A DNA stretch of 64,000 nt. Source: Cladobotryum mycophilum (taxonomy: Eukaryota > Ascomycota > Sordariomycetes > Hypocreales > Hypocreaceae). The stretch is taken from positions 1,302,001 through 1,366,000 of the forward strand of contig CM071590.1 of the NCBI GenBank assembly GCA_036429605.1. The letters are read 5' to 3'. A program made the position numbers and the translations under genes. Below the pieces are notes generated by a model. The model made no database searches. It had not been told where the DNA came from and was given only the letters and a program-made list of their open reading frames with translations. Below, in pieces: positions 23,059-34,027 of this stretch. The number at the start of each line of letters is the position of its first letter. Position 1 is the first letter of the stretch.

Positions 23059-25259
23059 GTTTGCAGAAATGATGCTTTTTGCCATCTTTGGACACATGGG
23101 ATTTTCTTTTGTCGGATTAGTGTTATATGATTATGACTTGGGATGGGTGCATGGCCTTTGAGCTTGTACGAGATGAGATTTTAATATCAATACCACGATG
23201 CTTGAAATTCAGATTACTGTTTTCCTCCTGAATCCATGGGACAGAAAATGCCATCTCTTAAGTTAATGAGGGGTTATTTTCGCCCAAAACGAATTAAAAA
23301 AGAACCCAATGGCCAAAAAGAGTCAGTAAAAAACATATAGCAGGTGGTGTTCGCTGGTGGTCACTCATCTAACTACTAATCTGTCTTTTATTGGCTTCAT
23401 TATGGGGGAGTGGACGGGGAAGCCACCTGCCACCCTCGCCATCGAACATACCCGAGGTTTTGCTGGCACGGCCCTCCGTTGTCTGCTTGGGCCGGCCGCC
23501 GTTTCACACGGACTGGATGAGCCCCGTCTACATCTCCGCTACCGTTTTGTCCGGCCTCCGGTACTGAAGCGTTGTGAACAAGCCGCACCCCTCCTTCTAC
23601 CCCAAGAGCGCCGGGATCAAGGCCGGACAAAGGTATTATACCCCCCTCAACTCTTTATTTTAATGAGATGAGAAGCGCGCTTCTTCCTGTATGTGTTGGT
23701 ATCCTTTTGTATTACTTTTAACGTTCCCCATAGTCTTCATTCTCCTTGGATGATAGCGCTGTGGAACGGGCGAGCACTGACTATTCCCTCCCCATCCCCT
23801 CGTCTATCTGTTATGGTTCTCCGTGCTTTTTCGCAGCCACTACATGTATATAAACTTGCCTCGTGTCCTTCGTCCTCGCCTACTCTCTTTTTCGATGTGC
23901 GTAAACTTCTTCCTTTTCTGCCTTTGCTGGATTAGTCGTCATTGAACCACCATCATGGCCGTCCCTATGACCTTGACTCGTTCCAAAAATAACTATAGTT
24001 TGCCAACAAGGGCCTCTTCTCTTTCAGCGACCTCGCCAACGGGCATTTAATGCAGAAATTGCCCTAGCTATACTCAAGTAATACTAAGCGAACCCACTTT
24101 GACAAAGACTCCTACATAGACCTGGGTACACAAAAGCGTCGTGATAGAGTATGGGAGAATTGGCGATGGTATAACACCGCTTTTCTTTACCTAACTTCTG
24201 GCCGCTGTGCAGCAAGCTGTGTCACATCGTACGATTTTCGGATATACAGCTTCCCGCGCCACGGCTCATGTCTAAATCCCTAAGGATTGGTTGCCTCAAG
24301 ACAATGTTATAGAGTCAGGTGGTCTGGTAATTGTGCCTAGATTTGTGGTTAGTCCAGATCCTGTTGTTCCCGATTTAGCTGCGGTTTGCGGTATAACTTA
24401 ACTCGTTGGGAAAAGAAGAAGCAGGATTCGTAAAGGACGCAAGTAAAGGCGTATAAAGAGACGCAAGATGTAAGGGTATATAAAATGGAAAAATTATAGG
24501 GGTATTCGCTAGTCGTAGAGGCCTGCTTCTTACCGCTCATAGCTTAAGATGGGCGGGGGTTACGCATTTAGAAGGCCTACAACGTTTTACAGGGAGCGGG
24601 ATTGTTGAGCTCGATTGCCACGGGCCCTATTATTAGATAGTATCCGAACCGGTTGTGTCCGTGAGCAGCAGCGAGGAGCCTTGCCACGCAGGAGCCAAAA
24701 GAGGAGGGAGAATACCCCACACGCTCACAATACCGCTGTCCCACACCCGCGCCTACATATAGGCCCAGTTCCATGGTAAACGGTGTGAACCATGAACATC
24801 AAGCATGAAAAAGGACATCCATAGTTAAAACATTAGGAGTATCTCCATCATTATACGCGTCGGGCAGCAGAGAGACAGCAGTATAGAAGAAATACGATCA
24901 CGCCTCCCAGCATGGGAGAATGACTGAAAGATGAAAGCCGTTGAGAAAGGAAATGGCTACACGATAAATGAATAAACGAAGATGGACATTGCATCGCTGA
25001 GATAAATATTATCCACCAATATAAACAGCATCTTCAGGCCCCACAAGCTCCCTCTGTGGCCTCTCACGTCGCTCACCTTGACTTCCATGCTATTGGTGCC
25101 TACTGTTGGGTAATCGACGCGCTTCACCCGCAGCTGCTGTCGCCGTGCAAAGCGTCAATGTCAAGATTGGGTATCAAATCTATTTGCAGCTTCACCATCA
25201 TTCCCACTCTTGCGATTCCAACGATATCACCCACCGTATCTACACCCAACACCGAAGAA
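23059..25259. other. Gene-free region bordering the accessory block
   Basis: 2.2 kb without a convincing gene. Two open frames (23357-23671 plus, 24577-24774 minus) resemble no family. Contains the left copy of a diverged direct repeat at 24111-24161. Confidence 0.4.
24111..24161 (+). repeat. Diverged dispersed repeat, left copy
   Basis: Aligns without gaps to 33701-33751. Anchor words AAAAGCGTCGT and ATGGGAGAATT occur in both with identical 8-base spacing. Most mismatches are transitions. Confidence 0.6.
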
Positions 25260-25331
25260 ATGAAGAAGGGTCTTAAGAAATTGAAGAACATGTTTTCTAG
25301 GGGTGGCGGAGCGCTAAACTCCCCACTCTAG
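25260..25331 (+). other. Short ORF / severed leader just upstream of the NLR start
   Basis: ATG at 25260 opens a 23-codon frame, MKKGLKKLKNMFSRGGGALN and three more residues, closed by TAG at 25329-25331. It is in the same frame as the NLR start at 25338. A basic amphipathic N-terminus of this type is usual for fungal NACHT-WD40 proteins. It may therefore be the original N-terminus cut off by CAG-to-TAG, or an upstream ORF. Confidence 0.55.
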
Positions 25332-25337
25332 ACCGGG

Positions 25338-28300
25338 ATGCTGTCTGCAGGTTGGTGCTTACTCTTTACTTAGCGGATCGATTGATAGCTTCAACCCTCC
25401 AGCCAGTGTTAACTATTCCAAGTTCTAACATTTATGTGATTTGTAGAAAGTGCGACAGCCCCGTCCAGTATTGCTGAACTCCGAATTACCCCGTCAAACT
25501 TGTCTGTCAATCATGCTGGCACTGTCCCATCGAGCGGGGAGATACAGCAGGCCACTGCAACTGCCTCCCAGGCTGTTTCGAATGTCGATACTGTGGAAGC
25601 TCTTGTCCAATCTTCTGTCTTGTGTATTATCGGTTCTCTTTCCGGTGTAGATGTAGGCCCGGAAGACTGTCAACTAGAGACACAATCCACAGAGCAACAG
25701 AACCCACCCACTCCGGAGCTATCCACATCTCAGAGACTCTGGAACGCCGCTTACGATAGCCTCGAGGGAGACGAAGAGACTTCAGAGCTCGTTAAGAATT
25801 ATGTCAAGACCCTTGCCAGAGTTCTAAAGGCTGGCAACGGCCCTGATGCCTCTGTTTCCGAAGGTGATGTCTCCAACGAACTTGGGGACCTAACCAAGCG
25901 GCAGGAGTTCATGAAGAAGGCAATGGATGAAGGCCGAAAGAAATTTGCCACATCATCGAAGATTATGCAGATGGCAGGCGACGTTTCCCAGTTTATTCTG
26001 TCGGCCAAGGCCATGATTGATGTAGCCATTCAGAATGTGCCACAAGCTGCACTTCCATGGGCTGGTGTTTGTCTTGGGTTGCAGGTGAGTGCTCAAACAG
26101 TCATCCGTCGTACTATACATGCATCGGATGACACCGGCTAATATGTTTAGATCCTTCTGAATCCCGGAAAAGCGACAAAGGCAAATCTTGCAGGCATCGC
26201 CCATATCACTTCGCGAATGGACTGGTATTGTGCTCTGACCGAACATCTCTTAAACAAGGAACACATCACAGTTGGAAATGAATCTTTCACAGTGGTTATA
26301 GAGGTATTAGAGAAGGCAATACTTGCACTCTACAAGGCCCTTGTCTTGCATCAGATGAAAAGTATTTGCTGCTATTACCGGAACCAAGGTGTTGTCTTTC
26401 TCCGTGGCCTTGCGAACTTGGACGATTGGGATAGTGCATTGGAGTGCGTTAAGGATGCTGAAGCTGCTCTTGAGACTATGTCGACCCAGCATCATAGAGA
26501 ATATGAGAAGAGCTCCTTGCACCAGCTTGTTGACTCTGGACGAGAGATGGAAACACTTCTTGGCGACATGCATCTGGACCTCCGGGATTTGATCGACCAG
26601 CAAAAAAAGAGGGACATGGATGACAAGGATATAAAGTGTCTCCAAGATCTCTTCGTTCTGGATCCTCAGTATGATATGGAGAGTATTGAGAAGAAAAAGG
26701 ATGAATTGTGCGACAATGCGTTTAATTGGATTCTCAGCACGGAGCAGTTTGCAGCCCTGACTGATTGGGATAATGATGAGTCTACCTTTCCTCTATGCCG
26801 ACTGCTATGGATTAAGGGCCCGGCTGGTACTGGAAAGACAATGCTTTTGATCGGTATTATTCGCAAACTCACTCAACATTCTGCGGCTCTTTCACCAAAG
26901 GTTTCGCATTTCTTTTGTCAGGGCACAGACAACAAACGGAATAGCGTAACGGCCATTTTGAGATCTTTGCTTTGGCTGTTGATTGTTCAGCAGCCACATC
27001 TTATCTCATATTTACATGCGAAATACAAATACTCAGGTCCTTCTCTTTTTACCGATTCGAACACTCCCTTGGCTCTACTTGATGTGTTTAAGAGTATGCT
27101 TCAAGATCCTCGCTTATCACGTGTCTATTTAATTGTTGATGCTCTTGATGAATGCGGTCAAGGGTTGGAAGACCTCATCAAGCTTATCGCGACATCTCTT
27201 TCGATCTGCGACAAGGTTAGATGGCTGGTCGCTAGCCGCCTAGAGGTGGAGCTCAACAATTCTCTGTCTTCAGAAATTGCAGGTAGTCTACTCGAGCTAG
27301 ATGCACAAAGCTTAGAGGGACCTGTCAACACGTATATCGACTACAAACTCTCCATTCTAAGGAAACGAAGGGGATTCACTGACGATATCGTGAACCAAGT
27401 CTCATGCGAGATTCGCCAACGAGCTGCAAACACTTTCTTATGGGTAGCCCTTGTGTTTAAAAAACTTGAGAAGATCAATGCATGGGATGCTATCAAGACG
27501 ATTGAGAAGATCCCCCTGGTTTGTCGCAGCTTTACGATCATATGATGACCAGAATCGAGAATCTTGACGATGCGCAATATTGCAAGGATGTCTTGGTGGC
27601 TACGTCTCTAGCCTATCGCCCACTCTCTCTTCCTGAGCTTTCTGTGCTTGCAGGGTTATCAACCGATGTTGACGTAAAAATCATTGTTGAGGAATGCGGT
27701 TCGTTCCTAACAATCAGTGGAGAAACCGTCTATCTCATTCACCAGTCGGCCAAGGACTACCTAAGTGCTAATCATGGCACAAAACTTCAACAGGGTGGTG
27801 TTGCTCAAGGCCATGATTATATCTACCGGCGGTCAATCGAGGGGCTGTCGAAAGTGCTGCGGAAGAATATATATAATCTTTCGGACTTTGGGCCTGTATC
27901 GAAAGATTTGCGGCCGCCCAATCCAAACCCGTTGGCTTCAATACAATACTCCTGTATCTTCTGGATTGATCATCTCTGCGACGCACACAGTACAGGACCT
28001 GGCCCTGGCATCGAACTGAATGATGCCTTGTGGTCCTTTTTGACAGGACATTTCCTCCACTGGGTAGAGAGTTTGTCCCTCCTTCATAGGCTTCCAGATG
28101 GCCCAAGTTTGATAAGGAAAGTTCGAGAAAGGGTATGTACTCCATTGCTTTGGTTACATAAAAATGCTAAGCCCAGTCAGCTACGATCCTGTATGAATCC
28201 TCAACTTGTTAGCTTTCTCAATGATGCAGAGAGGTTTATGCTTAGCAATATGTCCATTATTGATCAAGCGCCATTGCAGACATATGGTTCAGCGCTCGTG

Positions 28301-30223
28301 TTTAGTCCAACATCTAGTGCAGTAAAACAGCATCAGGCAAGTGAGAAGCTATCATTTATTAAAGAAATCCAGGGCACTAGGGACTATGATATGTGCATAC
28401 AGATGCTCGAGGGTCACAGTGATGATGTTTTCGATATAGTGTTTTCGCCAGATGGCAAGACACTGGCATCGTCATCCCGCGATAAGTCAATACGACTCTG
28501 GGATGCTATAACTGGTATAATCCAGCGATCACTCGAAGGCCACACTAAGGGGATTACAGGTGTTGCGTTTTCACCAAATGGCAAGACACTAGCATCGTCA
28601 TCCCATGATAATACAATACGGCTCTGGGATAGTGCGACAGGTGCACACCAGCAGACGCTTAAACACGAGTCTAACTGTATGATCTTTGCGTTCTTGCTAG
28701 ATGGTAGGACACTGGCATCATTTGAGAAGCCAAACATAAAATTATGGGATGTTGTAACAGGTGCACTCCAGAAAACTTTCCAATGCAACCATGGAGAAAA
28801 GTGCTATGGCTGGATCTTCTCATCGGACGGCAAGATGCTGGCGTTATCTGAAGATAAGAAAAAAACATTATGGGATACTGCAACAGGTGCACTCCATCAC
28901 ACTATTGAAAATGACAATTGCGGCCCCGTTGACAGTGGTGCGTTCTCACTAGATGGCAAAATGCTAGCGTCGTCTAAACATTACGAAATACAATTATGGG
29001 ATGTTGCAACAGGCGTACTCCAGAAAACGTTTGAGCATGATTACAAATGGAGGTGTGAACTTACGTTCTCACTAGATGGAAAAATGCTAGCGTCATCTGA
29101 TTATCGCGAAATACAATTATGGGATACGACAACAGGCGCACTCCAGAAAACGCTTAATCATAACTCTGAGCGTTACGTTGATAGGGGGTTGAATGAAGTC
29201 GCGTTTTCGCCGGATGGCAAGAAACTAGCATCAATAGAAAGGAGCACAATACGGATATGGGATATCACAATAAGTGGATCCCCGCAAACGTCAAAGGACA
29301 CTGATTATGAAGTTCTCAATATGGTGTTGTCACTAGACGGCAAGACATTGGCATCTAAATTTAGAGACTGCATATGGCTATGGGATACTGCGACAGGCAT
29401 ACATCAGCACACCATCATCGGCGATTTTTCGTCTCATATGGCGAAGATGGCTTTCTCGCCAGATAATGAGACGCTAGCAACAACAAGCCGTGGTGGGAGC
29501 GTGTCTCTATGGAATGTTGCCACAGGTATACATCAGCGAACACTCCATGCTGGTAAAGATGTTTGGGCTATTGCATTCTCGCCAGATAGCAAAATAATAG
29601 CATCATTGGCAATCAGCGTGCAACGCTGGGATGTTGCAACGGGCACACACCTGCCGGGACTTGAACATCGCCCCTTATCACTGCATACTAACTCAATGAA
29701 TATTACATTTTCGCCCGATGGTAATCTCCTAGCGATACGAGACTGGCATAGTGTACAAATATTGGATGGTACAACAGGCGCACAGCAGAAGAGACTACCG
29801 AGCTTCGACGGTGCCGACCTTCCCAATAATGCTATTGCGTTCTCGCCAAATGGTGATACTCTAGCGTTAATTAACGGAAACCGTCTCAAGATATGGGATA
29901 TTTCAACGTGCACAGTCAAGCAGACGCTCAAAAACGATTCTTACTATTGGATCCAAGATATCGCCTTTTCAATTGATGGTCAACTTCTCAACACAAACAT
30001 TGGAAGTATAAACATCTCCTCTCAATCAGATACAACCAACGAGGCCTCAGCCCATGACTTATTCTTTGATGGAGAGTGGATAAGTGGAGGCGGGAAGCAT
30101 CTGCTCTGGATTCCCAAGGACTATCGGGGCGACCGGAGTGTGTTTGTCCATGGCGATACGGTCATGTTCGGACATTCGCAGGGAGTAACATTTTTGCATT
30201 TCGATTCCCTTTGCTTGTATTGA
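25338..30223 (+). CDS. NACHT-WD40 NLR protein (NWD type; one frame break)
   Basis: Exons 25338-25350, 25447-26084 and 26151-30223 (introns 96 and 66 nt), about 1,574 residues after one added base. Domains in order: NACHT N-terminal helical domain (~70-330; LWNAAYDSLEGDEETSELV), NACHT NTPase (~430-610) with Walker A GPAGTGKT and Walker B YLIVDALDEC, a helical linker ending PLSLPELSVLAGL and FLTISGETVYLIHQSAKDYL, then about 13 degenerate WD40 blades (from ~960 to the end) with FSPDGKTLASSS...IRLWD signatures. The break is at the C5 run 27512-27516: one more C joins IEKIP to GLSQLYDHMM in frame. No HET or other death effector domain is seen. Fungal NLRs of this design act in non-self recognition and programmed cell death. 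The gene is AT-richer than the flanking blocks. Confidence 0.9.
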
Positions 30224-30708
30224 ACGTTGAAAATGGATGTGTTGGAGATGGCTGCTTAGATACGTCGAATTTCAGCTCAATATTCTCTTCCTCTATTGTC
30301 AGTTGTAGGCAGATAGGTTATGGATTAGGGATGCCGAGGAATCTTTTCGTCAACCTAGGTAGTCCAACAGGTTGAGCCGAAAGATGAGAAGTCGTTGGGA
30401 GGTACGTTTCGTAGTAGGTTAGGAAGATTTCCAAGTTCTTATCCCAATATTTGATCTATACGATGTAGTAGTAGCCGATTGTGATTACATCATCTCAAAA
30501 CAACTTTCTCGTTTAGCTACTTAACTTATTAGTATTTGCATCCATCCTAAGTGCGACAGACTTTTTCTTCTCCTGCCGCTAGACCATTTCCCCGACTCTG
30601 CCTCATCATCACTCTCACAAAATCCCACATCTACTATATTCCAATAGCTGCGAGTTTTAGAAAAAGTCCAGTTCCTAAGCCGGCGAGGATGATAAGGGTG
30701 CTGACCCC
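30224..30708. other. Intergenic region with an overlapping upstream ORF
   Basis: 485 bp. A 7-codon ORF (MIRVLTP, 30689-30712) ends in TGA overlapping the zinc-finger gene's ATG as ATGA. Otherwise AT-rich with no gene. Confidence 0.5.
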
Positions 30709-31491
30709 ATGACCGGGGATCTCAAGCTCGAGACTTACGAGAAGCCACGATGCCTCCTCGGCTGTGGTGATTTTTTTTTTAGCAAGTCTTCACTCACCAG
30801 ACATGTTCAGAAGTCTCATGATTTTAAGCACCCTTTCTCCTGCCCAGAATGTAGAAGTCTCGGGTGGGGTGAGTGCATGATCGAGGCCAACCCATGTGCT
30901 TGGAGCAGTCATGTCGAGCGACTGCATGGCAAGATACATGCACCAAACCTTCAACCCAAGACGATGAAAACGGCGTATTGCCCATTATGCCGGGGGTTCT
31001 TCACAGCAAGAGGATTCACACAGCATCTCAACAAAAGACATTCCAGGAAATTCTCTCATCCATTTCAATGTCCGGAATGCCCCGGACAAGAGCCGACATT
31101 AATCGATGGTCAGGATTTCTGGGTGGCGCACTTGAGAGACGCCCATGGTGGTGGGGAAGTCCCAGGAGCAAGGCTTGTCAGCGACGAGAGTCGGCAAAAC
31201 GAGCTAGCTGTAGACCCAGAGGGTATGCTTACAGAGAAAAAGGGGGATTATCCGGACAGAATCAAACACCTGAATGTCACAAAGAAAAGGAAAAGAGCTA
31301 CGACTGACTTGGAGGCGTGGCATTCAGTTAATGCTCACCCAGGAAAGAAAATGCGCTTGCTCTCCGATCAATCGATGGAAGAGAGTGATTCTGAGGAGGA
31401 TTATCCAAGTCTTATGGTCATGAGCAATGAAATGCCAATGTGGGATGAGCTACTGGTCGGCCAACCTGCACAGTTACTGGTACCTCAGTAG
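30709..31491 (+). CDS. C2H2-type zinc-finger protein
   Basis: 260 residues, no intron, ATG at 30709. Contains repeated Cys/His clusters: CLLGCGDFFFSKSSLTRHVQKSH, then FSCPEC...W..HVERLHG, CPLCRGFFTARGFTQHLNKRH and FQCPEC...FWVAHLRDAHG, alternating classical and longer-spaced C2H2 fingers. A basic stretch (TKKRKRA, GKKMR) could serve nuclear import, and the C-terminus is acidic (EESDSEEDYPS). A T9-10 tract at about 30770-30780 encodes Asp-Phe-Phe-Phe and is a slippage risk. Probably nucleic-acid binding; such proteins are common in fungal accessory regions. It lies ~0.5 kb downstream of the NLR on the same strand. Confidence 0.75.
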   Translation: MTGDLKLETYEKPRCLLGCGDFFFSKSSLTRHVQKSHDFKHPFSCPECRSLGWGECMIEANPCAWSSHVERLHGKIHAPNLQPKTMKTAYCPLCRGFFTARGFTQHLNKRHSRKFSHPFQCPECPGQEPTLIDGQDFWVAHLRDAHGGGEVPGARLVSDESRQNELAVDPEGMLTEKKGDYPDRIKHLNVTKKRKRATTDLEAWHSVNAHPGKKMRLLSDQSMEESDSEEDYPSLMVMSNEMPMWDELLVGQPAQLLVPQ

Positions 31492-31560
31492 CCCGTGTTT
31501 GCGGGTTACTGGTGACTCAACAATTCGGTCTGGCAGGTTACTGGTACCTCGCGACCAGCT
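31472..31560 (+). repeat. Short tandem repeat, ~32-bp unit
   Basis: GTTACTGGTACCTC-type word occurs three times at ~32-33 bp spacing (31472, 31504, 31537), starting in the last codons of the zinc-finger gene and running past its stop. Confidence 0.6.
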
Positions 31561-32025
31561 ACTTGGTAGTTTATATGGTGCTGTACAGTCGAACATACAT
31601 AATGACCTTCCGCTTTCCACCCTTCCCCTTTTCTTTGAGAGCGATACGGAGTACTTTATCTCAATTGGAATCTGATTATGGTTTGGTTCTACATCTTACT
31701 AAAAAAAAATATAGCGCCATAAAACTTAAGCTTTGTTAAGCAGCGGTTGAAGCTTGGGAGGAAATTGAAAATAAAGTTTAAATAACCTAGTAGAATCTAT
31801 GCCCCGGCGCCTTGTGGCGCTGAACTTTTGTCAAGTAACTCTAGCCTAGAGGACCTTAACGCCTTAGTCTACCATAGTCTAAGCTAGTGGCGAATTCGTT
31901 GCTTACTTTCTTTTTTACTCTTTACTTTATTTAACCAATAGCCATCATTTTGCGAGCTCTTATATCGTGGGAGGCCTTATTCCTTTTTTCCCCACCAAGC
32001 ATGAACATTCAACTTGCAACCTGAG
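31561..32025. promoter_or_regulatory. Intergenic region with a 7-codon upstream ORF
   Basis: AT-rich 5' region of the membrane-protein gene. A short ORF, MNIQLAT, at 32001-32024 terminates one base before the main ATG at 32026. Confidence 0.5.
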
Positions 32026-32889
32026 ATGGCCACCTGGATGAATATTCGTGACCCCAGTGGTAGAGGTTACGACCTCTCCCAAACAAAAACAACTATCAAC
32101 ATAGCCCTTCTTTCTATTAGCCTTTACAATATTATCGAACTCCTCTGTATTATCTTTGGGACGTTTAAGCGCTATTCCGGCTTATATTTCTGGTCATTCC
32201 TTCTCGCCACGGCGGGTATTGCAATATCCTGCATTACCTTCCTTATTAAAAAAATACACCCTCCAAGCAACGATTCTGTGGATGGATACGTGATTTGTAC
32301 CCTGATCTTGATAGGTTGGGTGTTTATGGTCACTGGTCAGTCAATGGTGCTTTATTCCCGGCTGCATCTGGTACTACAGGACCCCAAACGCCTCAAGATA
32401 GTCTTGGGGATAATTATTATCAATGGTATTCTTGTGCATAGCACGTTTATACCTATACACTATGGGAGTTCTTCAAGCCATCCCGGAGTATGGCTCAAGG
32501 CAGGTCGTGTTGTGATGATGATCGAAGTTACGAGTTTCTTTTTACAAGAATTCCTCTTAAGCGGCCTTTATATCATCGAAGCCGTTAAGCTTATGAAGTT
32601 GAAACGGTGTACAGGGGATATTAGCCGGAACCGCCGTCTCATGAAACACCTAATTCTCATTAATGTTATCATTATACTTCTTGATACATTAATCCTCGCT
32701 TTCGAGTTCTCAACCCTACACGTTTACATAGGAGCATATAGACGCTTGGCCTACAGCGTCAAACTAAAACTGGAGTTCACCATCTTGAATCGCCTTGTCG
32801 AAATCGCCACGCCCCGCAATGACATCAGCCTCAACCTAACGGGCGATGACTCTAACCAAACTGCTTCGAGACCTCCATTACCTAAATAA
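32026..32889 (+). CDS. Seven-transmembrane protein, DUF7703-like
   Basis: 287 residues, no intron. The start is the ATG at 32026 (MATWMNIRDPSGRGYDLSQT); the frame is open upstream but without an ATG. Seven hydrophobic spans are readable, beginning with TTINIALLSISLYNIIELLCIIF and ending near ILLDTLILAFEFSTL, followed by YRRLAYSVKLKLEFTILNRLV and a hydrophilic tail. This layout, including the juxtamembrane VKLKLEFxILNxL block, resembles the fungal DUF7703 membrane family, whose function is unknown. Codons are A/T-ending, unlike the housekeeping genes in the window, in line with an accessory location between the NLR and an LTR. Confidence 0.75.
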   Translation: MATWMNIRDPSGRGYDLSQTKTTINIALLSISLYNIIELLCIIFGTFKRYSGLYFWSFLLATAGIAISCITFLIKKIHPPSNDSVDGYVICTLILIGWVFMVTGQSMVLYSRLHLVLQDPKRLKIVLGIIIINGILVHSTFIPIHYGSSSSHPGVWLKAGRVVMMIEVTSFFLQEFLLSGLYIIEAVKLMKLKRCTGDISRNRRLMKHLILINVIIILLDTLILAFEFSTLHVYIGAYRRLAYSVKLKLEFTILNRLVEIATPRNDISLNLTGDDSNQTASRPPLPK

Positions 32890-33327
32890 AGTTGCAAACC
32901 TACAACGATTGCCTATTATAGGTATATGCTCAGGGGGTGGTAGAACCTCAAATGGTAAAGCATATCGAAACGACGATGGGGTTGTGATAACGACTGAAGT
33001 TCCTGTTCAACTCGACTAAGAACGGGACTGTGAGACAGGGAGCATCTGCAGAAGTTCATTGGCTGACTTGGCGGTTGGAGAGACGGATCTCAGTAAGGAG
33101 GACACCTTGAAGTTATCTTCGGAGATTTACGTTGCAACTGGGAGAGATACTTGGTGTCGTGCAAAGGCATTCTGAGCGGTATTACCAGCGGCGTAGTTGC
33201 CTTAAGTATATAGCCCTATTACTGCTCCGCAACTAGCAAGGAGAATAAAGAAATCCAAATTTTCGCCTGGCTATGCCTGCAAGTTCAATGTGCCAGCGAC
33301 TTTAGGTCGGATTGTGTTGCACCAATT

Positions 33328-33652
33328 TGTCACGACCCGACCATGTCGAAGACCAGGTCACGGGGACACGGGAGAATATCGGTTGTATCAGCCAATCATC
33401 AGGAAGTGATCACCGCGCCAAGAGTGATGACTCAAACGCTCACCACACCAAGAAGTGTAATCACCTATTCGATCACTGCGCTACCACAGTGATCGCAACA
33501 ACGCTCACTGGGACACCAGTGATCACCTATAGATCTCCTTTATATATATACGACTGGCTTGTCACTCCTTAGTATAGTTACTTAGACAGTCGTTAACAAT
33601 TGCATTCACCAGAACCCACCAGTTCTACAGAATTGTAACTACGTTACCCTGC
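33328..33652 (+). mobile_element. Probable solo LTR (Ty3/gypsy type)
   Basis: Begins TGTCACGACCCGACC, a common 5' end of fungal gypsy LTRs. Next come an imperfect ~30-bp repeat rich in AGTGATCACC, a TATA-like TTTATATATATACG near 33540, and a U5-like segment (AGACAGTCGTTAACAATTGCATTCACC...TTGTAACTACGTTACC). No gag-pol coding sequence or partner LTR is in the window, and no clear target-site duplication was found, so the 3' limit is approximate. Confidence 0.55.
33405..33531 (+). repeat. Imperfect tandem repeat inside the LTR-like sequence
   Basis: About four units of ~30 bp built on AGTGATCACC / CGCTCACTGGGACACC words; many differences are C/T or G/A. Confidence 0.55.
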
Positions 33653-33700
33653 TCAGTATTCATCCCTGGCTTCTCTGTCGGTGTTATGCGTCTAATACCC

Positions 33701-33751
33701 CTGGCCCATACCCGGATATATAAAAGCGTCGTAACAGGATATGGGAGAATT
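33701..33751 (+). repeat. Diverged dispersed repeat, right copy
   Basis: Gap-free partner of 24111-24161 in the same orientation. Over the central 30 bases 26 match and the four differences are all transitions. Confidence 0.6.
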
Positions 33752-34027
33752 TTTATCCCGCAATATTAGCCACATAGTCCAGCTTACGAGATAGGTCGGG
33801 TAAGTCTGATTAACTGTATTGTGGGATTATATATCCTTGTTTTGTGATGGAGGCAAAGCGTTTGTGGATGGTGAGTGTTGCAGTTGATTGTTGGTGTTGA
33901 AGTGGGGTGGGGGAGTTGCATTAGGTATGCCGGACTATTGGGTTTCTCTTTTCTATTGGATACTTCAAGCAATCTATTTGCATGGCTTAACAAATGGCCG
34001 CCTTCAGCTTTGCGGTCTGTCCATCAT

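Noticed and set aside
23357..23671. 104-codon open frame in a gene-poor region
   Set aside because: No motif, no promoter or splice context, and an overlapping open frame on the other strand.
24577..24774. 65-codon minus-strand open frame that looked like a domain fragment
   Set aside because: No recognisable family and no continuation up- or downstream.
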